From positions 2,542,001-2,606,000 of the forward strand of contig NC_066333.1 of assembly GCF_022539315.1 (NCBI RefSeq): a stretch of 64,000 nucleotides of DNA. The letters run 5' to 3'. This document shows, in pieces, positions 48,746 to 59,705 of the stretch; position 1 is the first letter of the stretch; every line of letters begins with the position of its first letter. The notes beneath the pieces are model-generated. The model was not told the origin of the DNA, did not search any database, and saw only the letters and a program-made list of their open reading frames with translations. Source of the DNA: Serinus canaria (Eukaryota > Chordata > Aves > Passeriformes > Fringillidae). The position numbers were made by a program, and so were the translations under genes.

Positions 48746-50546
48746 TGCAGGGAATTGGCTTGACTGCTCAGGGGACAGTAAACTCCCCACCAGTCTCCAG
48801 ACTGCGAGGTCAGAGCCAGTCCCTCTCTTTTCAGGCAGATAAATTCACACAAGTGCCAGATTAATCTTTGCTCAGGGGCTGCGACCTCTAATGAGGAGTG
48901 GGAGCCACCCGACGTCGCAGGAGGGGAGCGGGATTGGAGCGGCAGATGGGCTGGGGAGGAAGGATTTGGGGATGCTCAGAGCAGTCCCTTGTCCACAGGG
49001 GCCCTGGGGAGGCAGAAGGGCAGTCCCGTGGTACTCCTTGGGTGGCAGCATCACCACCAGCCTGGCTGCTGTGCTCCCCTTCCAGCCAGACCTGCACCTG
49101 TGGGTAAATCCCATCATTTCCCTAAGGAGTGATGGTTTTGCAAATCACCACCACAGCCCCTGTCAGAGCACTGCCAGGCTTGGGGATTTTGCTCACACAC
49201 CCTGGCTTCTGCTGCTCCTCTATGAAGGCATTGTGGCCATGCCCATCCTCATGTGAGCACCCAGCATTTTTTTGGGGTTTGCTCTGTTATTTTAAAACAT
49301 TTTATATCATTTTCCAGCAACAGGATGTGAGTGGCCACAGACACAGAGCAAAAGTCAGCTGCCAGAGTGGAGGTGTTTGGCAGTAAAGAGCAAATGAGTA
49401 GAGGCTGGTGTAGGAACCTGATTTTGGGTTTAATAGGATATTTTTTGTAGATGTCTGAAGCAGAAGGAATTTTTGGTGCGTTCTGCAGCTCATGACTTCT
49501 GCCATCATCCCCTGCTGGATTTTATTTGAGCTCTCTGCTCCTAATGCACCCTCATCCCTGGCACTGTGCTTCCACCCTCTTTCTCCCAGCTCAGGATGGC
49601 TCTTCCCTCTTGGCTATGGTGCTGATCCCCTCACAATCCTGCCTCTGCCTCTGGGTGCACTTTTCCCTGAGGATTTTGGGGTGGCGTGGCTGTGCAGGGT
49701 CCATGCTCACAGCCACCATGTGCCTGTCCTGGTGCTCAGCTGGCTCCTACTTTGGATTTTCAACTCCCTCCAGCAGATTCTTGGTGATTTTTCAACCTCC
49801 CATGGAAGGGGAGAAAGGAGACATGGGGTAGTTATAGGCCAGGGATGCATAGGGCTTGGAGCAGAGCTGGGAATCCCAAATCCATCCCTCCCGGAGCACA
49901 CAGATCCCACAGACACTGCACCCTGTGTGAGGGGACACGGGGCTGCCATCCTCCTTGGGGTGACAAAGTGTCAGTGCTTTTGGGGGCTGTTACCTGCCAG
50001 GCAAGGCAAAGCAAACCCAGTGGCAGTGCGTGGGTGGGAGGATGTGGGGAGGCTCTGTCACCCTGTAAAACAAACACCAGCAACGACACCAGCCTGGCTG
50101 CTGTGGGGCCCCGCCACGGGAACAGGGGTGACAGGGACTGATCAAACAGATGGCACCCCAAAAGTGACAGCAAGGCAAGCTGAGCTCACTGAACCACGCG
50201 AAGTTTAGGGTGCTCAGGTGCCAGGGAAGAGCTGCAGCCAGCCTGGGGTGTTCAGCCTTTCCAGAGTGGCTGTGCTGGAAAAACGAGTGTGTTTGTGTAT
50301 GGTTCGTGCTGAATACCTCTTTCTTTTGAAACCTAATCCTCTTTGCATTGGAACTGCTGACAGTGCTTGTCAGGGCTTGCAGGGGCGGTGATTTAAAAGG
50401 TGATAGCAGCGGTAAGAAACCCATCAGCCCTGCAGAAGTCACACCGGAGCTGCAGCTCAGCGCTGGGCAGTGGGGCTGGCGATGCCACCAAGGTGCTGTG
50501 AGAGCCCCACCCCGACAGGAAGGGCCCTGGGCTGCTCCCCGACATC
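48746..50546. other. Non-coding stretch, nothing identified
   Basis: GC-rich unique sequence. A 238-codon plus-strand frame (49492-50208) is open, and its first half is hydrophobic with Trp and Leu. It has no recognisable family, signal-anchor layout or splice context and overlaps other long frames on the opposite strand, as stop-poor DNA does. Left uncalled. Confidence 0.4.
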
Positions 50547-51197
50547 TGTCCTGGCTTAGGGCAAATTTGGGAGAAAACCTCCACACGGGGTTTTTCCCCT
50601 CCAGAAAGCAAACCCACACAGTCCCTCCCCCCAGCCGGTTCAGGAAGGATTCCTCAGAGAGAAGAGGGAAGAACCTGTTTGTTTAACAGGCACAGCACCC
50701 CCAGCACACAAAATGAACAATACCAGATGAGAACACTCTGTCACTGCTCTGACAAAGATGACAAATTCAGAAAGTCTCTCCTGGGGTGGTGGCTCTGTTC
50801 TCAGCCCCTGGCTCTGGGGCAGCTGCTGCAGCCTCAAGGTGCAAACTCTCTCTCTTGGTGTTTGCCAGGGCCCAGTCCAGAGCAGGCTTGAGAGGTTCCA
50901 AAAAAGGGAAAGGAAAAACAGTCCAGGGAAAATTCACACTGCTTAGCTAAACTGACTAATGAGCAGGAGGAAGAGCAAGAGCAAAGCAAGAGCAGGAGCA
51001 AGAGCAAAGCCAAAAGCCAAAGCAGCACTATGTACTGCCCTGTCTGTGTGTCCCACCAGCTGTGGAGGAGCAAGCTAATAAGAAACCAAAACAAAACTAC
51101 ACTTTTCAGAGCCATTATTGAAGGCACAGAACAAAATATCCAGCATGAACAGAACACATAACTGGGGATACAAGCATCATAATGTCACCCTAGGACA
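50547..51197 (-). mobile_element. ERV long terminal repeat, complete, 651 bp
   Basis: Plus strand begins TGTCCTGGCTTAGGG and ends GTCACCCTAGGACA, giving TGTCCT...AGGACA terminal inverted repeats. On the minus strand CTGTTAAACAAACAGG stands where songbird copies usually have AATAAA, so the element faces left and its polyadenylation signal is mutated. The U3 part carries AGAGCA/AGAGCAAAGC hexamer-like repeats near 50967-51020. Flanks (GACATC before, CCTTCA after) do not match, so no target-site duplication is visible. No gag, pol or env frame adjoins it, hence a solo LTR or a recombinant remnant. Confidence 0.8.
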
Positions 51198-51994
51198 CCT
51201 TCATACAATTAGCTCAGTTTGCTGATGAGGTCAGCCAAAACTGAGCTGGAAAAAGAGGGGAATTTTTCTACTGAGTGACAACTTCAGGCTAAATCGGGGA
51301 GGATGTGATCGGGTCGCTGGCAGGTCTGTGGGGAAATGAGGACAGGACACCATGGGTGGGTCTGGGGAATGCCATCAGCCCTCCTGCTTCCCCGGTCCAG
51401 CTCCAAAAGGGGGTGTCCAAAGTACTCTTGTGTCTGCACCACACCTCAGCACCCCTTTACAAATAAATTAAAACTCAATTTTGATGTTTGGTGCATGGTA
51501 ATGGGGTGTTGATTTTCCCTAAGTAGCGGCTGATATATATAAAACAGACCTGTAATCTCTGCTATTAAAATGAATGGGTAAGTTGCATTTTACATGAAAC
51601 CCTAAAAACCAAGGCTGCAAATAGGCAGATAATAATCCTCTCTGAACTGGAAAAAAAGAAATACTGGAGTTTTAAGGAGGAGCCATGCCCCATATAAACA
51701 GGCATGTTTTCAGAAGTGGCAGGGAGCAGGACTCCATATTTCTTCAGGGAATTAACCACAGAGCTTGGTTAGGGGTGATGGATTAGAAGGTTTCCTACCT
51801 GCTGATTTTGACCATGGACTTCAGTCACTTTGCCCTCCCTGTGTCCAGCTTCACCAAGGGTTTTGTGTGAGGATGTGCGCAACCTGGGGTTTCCAAAGAA
51901 CAAATTTATACTGCAGAAGAATAAGATAAAAGAAACCTTTATATATAAGAATATAAAACATTAAATTAAATATTAATATATAATTTATGTAGAA
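51198..51994. other. Non-coding spacer
   Basis: Mixed unique sequence with AT-rich parts near 51460-51560 and 51900-51990 (leading into the microsatellite). No supported gene. Confidence 0.42.
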
Positions 51995-52086
51995 GATGAT
52001 ATATAGATATAGATATAGATATAGATATAGATATAGATATAGATATAGAGATATAGATATATAGATATAGATGATATAGATATGAG
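51995..52086. repeat. GATATA hexanucleotide microsatellite
   Basis: About 90 bp of ATAGAT/GATATA units, perfect in the middle and broken by GAGATATAG, ATATATAG and GATGATATAG near the right end. It lies within a longer AT-rich stretch (51940-52095). Length is likely polymorphic. Confidence 0.95.
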
Positions 52087-52768
52087 AGATTTAATTTCTT
52101 ATCCAAACCAAACCAGAGAGCAGCCATTCTGTTACAGGTAGTGAGGGCTGAAAAGGCTGGAGCTGAGGGAGGGGTTTGGCTGAGGGTGATGAGCTGGATA
52201 TGATCCTCCCCAGGCTGTTCCCTTGCACCTCCAGCACCTCTGCCCACCCTTCCCTGTGCCCCCGGGCCCAGGAGGGCACAGGGCAGCTGCTGTCCTGGCT
52301 GGGGGGTTCCTGAGGCACCTGCAGTCCCTCTGTGCAGCCAGAAGGAGCAGTGGGAGTGTTTCCAGGCTGTAGAGATGCCCTGCAGAGGGGCATGGCAGCT
52401 CGGGGATGCTCTGCCCAGCACTTGGCACGTGCCCTGGCCTCAGCTCCAGGCCTGGCTTCCTTCCCACGGAGATGGCTTTCCTAGAAAGCTCTGCCTGCTG
52501 CCGTGCCCTGACCCCCTCACCAGAGATGCCATCAGCCTGAAGGCGAGCAGGAGGAGGCCCAGCAGTGCCAGGACTCCTTCCATCCCTGCCCAGGGGCTGA
52601 TGATCCCAAAATAAGACCTGCTGGAGCACCCAGCTGTGCTCGGGATTGAGTGTGGATGGACATGTGGGTGTGCCTGTCCTGCCCTGCAACATCACCTGGC
52701 ACTGCCAGGGGACTTCAGGTGATGAGGAAATATGCACAACACAGTTTGGTTATCACTTCTTTTTTAAT

Positions 52769-52826
52769 AGCTTTTGGGGTAAAAAATAATCCTTTTTAAA
52801 CAGCTTTTAGGGTAAAAAAATAATCC
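52769..52826. repeat. Imperfect 33-bp direct duplication
   Basis: AGCTTTTGGGGTAAAAAATA followed by ATCC at 52769-52792 returns at 52802-52826 as AGCTTTTAGGGTAAAAAAAT with AATCC. One substitution and one extra A separate the copies. A simple local duplication. Confidence 0.85.
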
Positions 52827-53599
52827 ATGACTGCTCAGGAATTAACAATAATTGAAACAGCTGAGCCTTGTAGGCAGCCTTCTCTCCCAGTCTTCTCCTG
52901 CCCTGGGTCCACTGGGCTGGGGCTCACTGCCCTGGGCTGCCAGGCCATGTGGCACAGGGTGGCTTCAGCTGGAGCAAGGGGACATTCCAGCTGGACAATG
53001 TCCTGTATTAATTTGGATAGAAGTCCATTTTGGAAAAGAGGAGGGAACAAGTGTGTGACATTTTTGTTCCAAACTCAGGCTTCACTTTATGTGCTCAACC
53101 GTGGAGCTGGAAATCAGCAGAAATTGAAATAATGAATTTCACTGTTACTGACTTAAAAAAAAAAAAAAAAAAATCCATTAACTGGCAAATTCTGAAATGT
53201 CATGATTTTTCCGGCTGTTCAGCACAAAAACCAATCTGGAAGTGTCAGTATCCGAGCCCCCAGCAGCCCTGTGGTCCTGACTGGCTCCAGAGTTGCTGGT
53301 GGATCCTGTTGGGTCCCTTTTGCTTTGGCTTTGCAGGGAGATCCCTTGGCTGCACCCCACATCTTTAGCAGAAGGATATCAGCCTTGCTGCCATCTCCCA
53401 GTGCCACCTGGGGCTCTGCCCATAGCACCAGGAGGGTGAGGGGGTGGTTTTGGAAGTCCTGGCTGGACCACCCTGGTGGATCAGCGGTGCAGTACCTGCC
53501 CCAGGATTGTGCCTTTCCCGGCCAGAGCCGGACCCAGGGGCAGCCCAGGGTGCCCTGGGAGCAGCCAGCTCCACCCGGGAGTGGTGGGGAGCACAAAGC
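52827..53599. other. Unique spacer with a poly(A) run
   Basis: Contains 19 consecutive A residues at 53155-53173. The sequence upstream has no gene similarity that I recognise. The rest is GC-rich unique DNA with unrecognised frames of up to 159 codons. Confidence 0.42.
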
Positions 53600-54240
53600 C
53601 CATATCAGCAATGATTTCCTGACAAACAGTGCGGCTCATTGTCTGTTCTCATTTATAAACTGCTCCACACCAGCCATCTGATATCCATTATTACAATTAC
53701 AAACAACCCACAGTAACTCTCCAGCTGGTCAGCTCCATCCTAACAGCACTGCAGCCATTCAAGGATGCCATATGGTACCAGAGTTTCCAAAGCAGCATTG
53801 TCAATCAGCCTTATTAATTTCTGAGTTCATTTCTTTTCCTTTTAGGGATATATTTTTTTCCTTTCTTTCTATATAAGACAGAGACACTTCTCTGGCCTCA
53901 ATTTGGAATATGCAGCTTGACAGAATAATTGAAACATCTACATCTCTGAGGCAGCTGGCAGGGAAAGGAAGAGCCTGAACTCTGTGAGCAGCCCCCCGAG
54001 TACTGGTGCTCATGCAAGACCTCCAAGTGTCTCTTCTCATCTATACCCAAGTGCGTGCCATGAGAATATTAAAAACCCATTAGATCCGGAGTGCCGGACA
54101 TGGCTGGCTCTTTACTGCAGATGGAGGGTTGCTAATGGCCATTTCCCTTCGATCTCTGAGTCTTCTTTGAGCTATATTTATTTTTTTCCCCAACATTTTG
54201 GAGCCTACGGGTGGTGTCATTGGAGATGCTGAGATGCTGC
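53600..54240. promoter_or_regulatory. Long candidate conserved non-coding element
   Basis: A 640-bp AT-rich unique block in a GC-rich area. Words include CATTATTACAATTACAAAC, CAGCCTTATTAATTTCTGAG, GCTTGACAGAATAATTG (a MEIS/TGIF-type TTGACAG beside a homeodomain core), ATTAAAAACCCATTAGATCC and CTGCAGATGG (an E-box). CpGs persist at GTGCGTGCC and GATCCGGAGTGCCGG. No repeat signature or convincing frame. One of the strongest enhancer-like signals here. Confidence 0.42.
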
Positions 54241-57200
54241 TGGCTCTGCTCATGCCCATCCTGTGGTGAGCAGGAGCTTGGGAGAATCCCAAAGTGATTC
54301 CCAACTGGATGGACTCTTCCTTTGAGGTGATTTCTGGGTGATTTCTGGTGATTTTGTGCCTGGCCACTTCCGTGTGGCACCACTGTATCTGTCACAGCAT
54401 CACTGTGCACGGCACTGAGGGAAAGGGCTGTGCTGGATGTGCCATTCCCAGCCCTGCAAACAATCCAGGCACTGCACCACAGCCACTGCCTGCAGGGACT
54501 GCTGGGCCTTAATTCTTGCTTTGCTTTTGTATTTTTAACTAAAATCAGCCATCACCCAGAGAGGGTTTCTTTCCTTGCTTGAGGCAGCAGGATTTTGTGG
54601 CTCTGAAATCTCAGCTCCAGCTAAAGCTCAGCACCTGAGCTCCACCAGGATTTTCCTTCCCTGGGGGTGGGATAGAGGTGATGGGGCACATGGAGATGGA
54701 GACCTTTCAGGATGAGCCAAGAGGACCCTCAAAGTGTTCCTGTGAAAATGTCTCCACACACTTTCACATTTTTTCTCTCCCCAGCTCACTGTGTGGTGTT
54801 CACAGATGGAGCAAAAGCTTCCTGTCAGGATGTGGGTGCCTCCAGCAGCACCCAAAACATGCTGGGCTGTGGGTACCCACACCTGGCAGAGCTGCTCAAT
54901 GCAGGATTTCACCAGGGAAGAAGAATCAGGCTGAGAAGAGAGAGGAAGGTGCAGTGGCTCCTTGTGCCATGGCGGGTGAGAGCAGCAGGTTTTGGGGCTG
55001 TGCATTATGCAGATCATGGGGGATTATGCAAAATCTCTTTGTTCATCATCCCTGTCAAGGGCAAAGAGCTCTGTGGGGCCAGGACAGTTTCGGGGGGGAC
55101 ATCTGCAGCCGCACAGATGGTGACACCAGGGCTCCAGCCACCGGAGGAGGACATCCCCTGACTCCCTGTCCCACAGTCCCTATGGGTGTTTCCTCATTGC
55201 TGTTAGCTCCTGGGAGCCCAGCGAGGATCCAGCAGCAAGCCAGAGCTTAGCCCAGCTGTGCCAGGGGCTTTGCTCATTCCCAGAGCTGTGGGCAGTGCCC
55301 ACCTGCAGAGGGGAGCACAGGGAATGTGTCAGACCTCTGGAGCAGCACCCTTTTAGTGACAGCTGTGACAGTGCAGCATCACCACTGCAGTGCCTTCACC
55401 CATGGGCAGGGCAGGTTATGGTGCTCCTCCTACCTGTGGCGAGGGCTGGGAGCCCCTTTGACACAGCTATCCCTTACTGCCATCATTTTTGTCTGAAGCA
55501 GTGCACACACTTTGAAGGGTACACTGAACAGGGGGGATTGTTTGATTTATCTATGATAACAAAATAACTTTTTTTCTTGCTGTTTCACACTTGTTTGGTT
55601 CCCAGCACAGTCCCTGTTCCCACCTGGGTCACTTCAGCCATGGTTTGTTGCCCAGCTCTCACTTCCATGGGGACACACAGGCATGAGGTGCTGTCCCAGA
55701 GGGCAGGGGAGGTTGTGTCTGCATGGATAAATTCCCACCCCCACCTGTGCCCTGATCTCACCTGATGCAGCTCGTGGTGCTGCTGTGATGGGGCAGAAGC
55801 CTGAGGCCCTGCTGGTGCCTGTGGTACTCACATGGACTGGGTTTATGTTGAGTTTCCATCTGGCTTTTCCATACCCTCAGGCTGTCTCCAGTGTGCAGGG
55901 GAAGGTTTCGCAGCCCCCTTTACAAGGACACCCAGTCAAAGTTCACTCTGCTGCCATTTCTCTGCCACTTGGAGTTTGACTCTGTCATTTCCCTGCATTT
56001 TCACCAGGACTGTACATCCCAGCCTTTGATCCCAGTTCCCCTCCCTGGCCAGGTGTTGGGGCCTTTCCAGGAGGGCTGGAAGGCTGGGGTTGGAAGGTTT
56101 TGATCCCCAGCAGCGATGGGCAGGACCCCTCTCCCCAGTCCCACCATCAAGGACTGTTCCCCCTGAGCTTCTCTTCCCCTCTCAGCATCTCCCCACAGAC
56201 CTCCTTTTCTTTCGAGCTTCTGAGTTTGTGACATTTTGCTTGAATTCCCCCCTCTTCCCCCTCTGGCTCTCAGTGAACCACCCCATGCCTTCTGCAGAAG
56301 GCTAATTGCCTGCTCTGAGTCTCTCTTACTGTGGCCATGGGAATGTTGGAGCCTCCTGGCTCAGCCCCTGCCCCGTCCCTCCTGCTAAAGTGGCACAGAT
56401 GATTGTGTCCCTCACAATGTGACAGTCACACTTACAGAGCCTGGCCTTGGGCAGCTCCATTGTTTCCCCAGATTTTCTGTGACACTTGTCCAGAGGAGTC
56501 CTCGTGCCTGTGACACTTTCCACAGGCTGGGAATGCACTGGGAGAGCCTCTGGGATCTCCTGTGTGTCCCCCCAGCCCACTGCTGTGGGCCATGTGGTGC
56601 CCTGTGACTGTCCCACAGCAGAGTGCCACTGCCCCAGGGCCGGCTCTTCCTTCTTCCCCATCCCTGATGCAATCCTGCAGTTATCCCTTTGCTCCCTGAA
56701 ATGTGTCCAGTTGCTGAACCCCTTCTCTTTCATGACTCTGCCCAGCACTGAGGCTCCAGGATCTACACTTGCTTTTGCTTGAAGGTTGTTTGGGATATTT
56801 TTCCCCCCACAATTTTTTTTTCTGTGGGATTTTGCTGTTTTCTCAGCATTCTTCAATTATGATTTCACATACCTCCAGGAGCTGACTCACTGCTGACACC
56901 ACCTTTTCTGAGGATCTGAGGGAAAGCCAAGCCAACATAACTTTCTAGTCTCATTCCTTGGTTCCTTCTGCTCTAGCCCTTCCTGACAGGCAAGGTTCCC
57001 TGTGTGCTAGTGCTTCCTTGGGACACCTCCCCACAAGCACAGAGCACCCCTTGGTTCATGCCACCCCACGTGGCCGTGGTGCCCTGGCTCAGTCCTGCCA
57101 TCACCTGTATCCCTTTCCAAAGGGCTCAGAGCCCAGGCTGGGCAGGGGAAGCTCTACACTGTCACCCCTCCTGACTGAGATTGCTCACATCAACATAGAA

Positions 57201-57460
57201 CAGAATATTTCCCTTTTTCTCCCCAAGCTCTTGAGGGTGTTAGAGAAAAAAAAAAAAAATCCACTCTGCCAGCTGCTCTGCCTGGAGCTTCCCACACCAG
57301 GGATGGGGAGACAAGTGGGCAAGGGCATGATGCCAAGGTCAGTGATTGCTCCAGTGCCTGCCCCACACCAGCTTTCCAAGAAATTCTGCAGCAGGAAAGA
57401 AAAAAAACCAACAAAAAACCAACTTAATTTTTTCATTTGCAGCTGGAGCAAGGCCAGAAC
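54241..57460. other. Non-coding stretch, nothing firm
   Basis: About 3.2 kb of GC-moderate unique DNA. A pyrimidine-rich TTTTTTCTCTCCCCAG at about 54770-54785 looks like a splice acceptor, but the following frame (up to 190 codons through 54678-55250) is not recognisable and no donor stands out. A run of 13 A occurs near 57247-57259. Confidence 0.4.
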
Positions 57461-57461
57461 A

Positions 57462-57512
57462 TTTTTTTTTTTTTTTTTTTTTTTTTTTGCAGCAGAACAT
57501 TTTTTTGGTGAA
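57462..57512. repeat. 27-bp poly(T) flanked by direct repeats
   Basis: A run of 27 T residues at 57462-57488. The words CCAGAACATTT before it and GCAGAACATTTTTTTGG after it share CAGAACATTT, so the T run lies between short direct repeats. This could be a small duplication with slippage or the footprint of a very short retroposed poly(A) on the minus strand. Confidence 0.75.
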
Positions 57513-57699
57513 AATGGAGCCATTGTCTTCTGGCCAGGACTTGTTGAATGTCCCCTGCCCGGGTACCACTGGGGATGGCAGAGCCAGGGCTGGGACACTG
57601 AGCTGAGGAGCAGCAGCCACTGCCTGCTGGGCTTTGGGGCTAAGCCTGGAGCCCAGAGGGTCCCCTGTGAGGTGCCACCAGGGGGGACTGGCCACCGCT

Positions 57700-57875
57700 G
57701 CTGCGGGCTGCGATCACAACTCCGCTTTGAAAACTCTCCAGTGCTTTGTTCTCCCCCTGACACAATCCATTTGGAGCAAATGCAGTCTCCGAGCATCTTG
57801 CCAAGCCCGCAAGCTTTGGGAGGGCGGCTGCTGCGAAGCATCAGCGGCAGATAAGAACTCCTCGGGGATGGCTGG
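57700..57875. promoter_or_regulatory. Possible conserved or CpG-bearing element
   Basis: Unique block with CTGCGATCACAACTCCGCTT, CACAATCCATTTGGAGCAAA and GCATCAGCGGCAGATAAGAA (a GATA-type AGATAAG). It is less repetitive and more motif-dense than its GC-rich flanks. It overlaps the end of a 298-codon frame that I do not regard as coding. Confidence 0.22.
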
Positions 57876-58345
57876 CTGGGGAGAGAGGGAGGGAAGGGCG
57901 GAGGGGGAGTCTCGCCTCGCCTTGTCCTGGCCCGGGGACTTCGCTGACAGGGCAGCCAGGGAATGCCAGCCTCTGCCTCGGCTCCTTCCCTGAATCCATC
58001 CTGCCACTCTCCTGTTCCTTCACCTATTATCTGGTTCCTTCATGCTCCAGGGCCTGACCTGCTGCTCCTCACACCCCACCCCCGATGGTCCCCTGCTTGC
58101 CAGGCACCCCCGGGTGCCGCAGCATCCCCTACTCCCCATGGGAGCTCAGTGTTGGACCCAACAAGGGGCAGAGAGATGGGGTTCGGTGGTGGGGGTTGGG
58201 ATGGAGGCCCTGTGCTGGTCCTGAGCCCCAGGGCTGGACTTGCCCCACCTGCAGTCACAGGTGTGCGGGAATTTTTTAAGGCCCTGGAGGTGAATTCCTC
58301 GTCCTGCCTTGTCCTGCCCGATCCCGTGCAGACAGAGGAGGCTGG

Positions 58346-58732
58346 AGGTGCAGGAAGGGATGCCCGGGGTACCCTCAGGCAGGAGCAGAGGTGCAGGAAG
58401 GGATGCCCGGGGTACCCTCAGGCAGGGGCAGAGGTGCAGGAAGGGATGCCCGGGGTACCCTCAGGCAGGGGCAGAGGTGCAGGAAGGGATGCCCGGGGTA
58501 CACTCAGGCAGGGGCAGAGGTGCAGGAAGGGATGCCCGGGGTACCCTCAGGCAGCGGCAGAGGTGCAGGAAGGGATGCCCGGGGTACCCTCAGGCAGGGG
58601 CAGAGGTGCAGGAAGGGATGCCCAGGGTACCCTCAGGCAGGGGCAGAGGTGCAGGAAGGGATGCCCGGGGTACCCTCAGGCAGGGGCAGAGGTGCAGGAA
58701 GGGATGCCCGGGGTACCCTCAGGCAGGGGGAG
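58346..58732. repeat. 43-bp minisatellite, nine homogeneous copies
   Basis: Unit AGGTGCAGGAAGGGATGCCC followed by GGGGTACCCTCAGGCAGGGGCAG (43 bp), nine copies, each with at most one or two changes (for example TACACT in copy 4, GGCAGCGGC in copy 5, CCCAGGG in copy 7). Since 43 is not a multiple of three, all three plus frames stay open and give the same peptide in shifted order, which shows that the 120-, 175- and 348-codon frames are artefacts. The near identity points to recent expansion. Confidence 0.95.
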
Positions 58733-59555
58733 ATGGGCAGGGATGCCCGGTGAGGTGCCAGAGGTGGGTGACGGGTGGGATAAGTCCCTGTGGGATGCAG
58801 TCTGTCCCCAGCCTGGGGACCTGGGGTGCTCGGTGACAGTTGAGGGGGTGGGAGTGGGGCAGGACGAGGTTAATGCCGTTAATGCCGGGGCAGGGGGTCT
58901 CCAACAGACGAGGCCTCGCTGGCCAGATGGGGAGGGAGACTCGTCTGCCGCTCGCCGGGGCCACAAAGGAGGGTCCCCTGGCAGCAGCTGGTCCCAAGGA
59001 AGAGGTTAAGGTGACACGTGTCAGGGCAAAGCCCAATGGGGGCAGACGCAGCCAGGCCTTTGTGAGGGTCACCTCCCATCTGACGGGGAGCAGGTGGGGT
59101 GGGAGCCCAGGAGGGGCGGCAGGATGGCTCCCTCAGGGTCCTGCTGGGCAGTGGCATCGCCTGTGACAGCCACTTGGTCTGCCTTTTGCAGATAATGAAC
59201 CTTCCCCCCCCTTTATTTGGTCCCAGAAAGAATGGCAATGGAGATGCTGATGTGGGTTGTTGCATGTCCTGGCCTGGAGCTGGGGACAAGGCAGGGGACA
59301 GTGAGAGGATCAAAGGTTTGATAGCCAGGACAGGGGCTGGCCAGGCATCCTCACAGTCTGATGGACAGTGGGCTGGGTGTCCATCCTGCTCCCCAGTGTT
59401 TTAAAAACCACAGGCAATGCTTCATCCCTGTGGGCACTGCTGGCCCCAGGACCCACTCTGGAGGCCAGGATCCAGCCAGGGGTCAGGGCTCACCCCTGCC
59501 ACAGCTCAGCCCCTCACCCAGTTCAGCCCCCGGCCCCTCAGCTCCCCCTCGCCAC
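58733..59555. other. GC-rich spacer
   Basis: GC-rich unique DNA. An acceptor-like TTGGTCTGCCTTTTGCAG ends near 59190, followed by ATAATGAACC, but no donor or recognisable peptide supports an exon. Confidence 0.4.
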
Positions 59556-59705
59556 GAGGCTAATTTCAATTATCTTCTGCAGGCCATATGAATTCTATTA
59601 ATATCAAAGTAATGAGGCAGTTACTGCGATTCGGAGGAACGGCTGGGGAATTGCTCAGGATAGGGTTTCGCCAGCCAAGAGGGTAAATTAAAACCTCCCT
59701 TTGGA
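59556..59705. promoter_or_regulatory. Candidate conserved non-coding element
   Basis: A sharply bounded AT-rich island in GC-rich DNA: GAGGCTAATTTCAATTATCT (TAAT and ATTA spaced as a paired homeodomain site), GAATTCTATTAATATCAAAG, TAATGAGGCAGTTACTGCG and GGGTAAATTAAAACCTCCC. CpGs are kept (GCGATTCGGAGG, TTTCGCCAG). No repeat or frame. Strong candidate for constraint. Confidence 0.42.

Noticed and set aside
49492..50208. 238-codon plus-strand frame
   Set aside because: Partly hydrophobic but with no family resemblance. Overlapping long frames on the opposite strand point to stop-poor GC-rich DNA.
54770..55250. Possible exon after a splice-acceptor-like CTCTCCCCAG
   Set aside because: Two overlapping frames are open after it, neither recognisable, and no convincing donor follows.
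56958..57854. 298-codon plus-strand frame
   Set aside because: It runs through an A13 run (Lys) and a T27 run (Phe) and has no domain I recognise. Homopolymers of this length are unstable in coding exons. The DNA is stop-poor on both strands.
57963..59009. 348-codon plus-strand frame and nested frames
   Set aside because: The core is the 43-bp array. Because 43 is not divisible by three, every forward frame reads the same peptide in rotation, a signature of a non-coding repeat.
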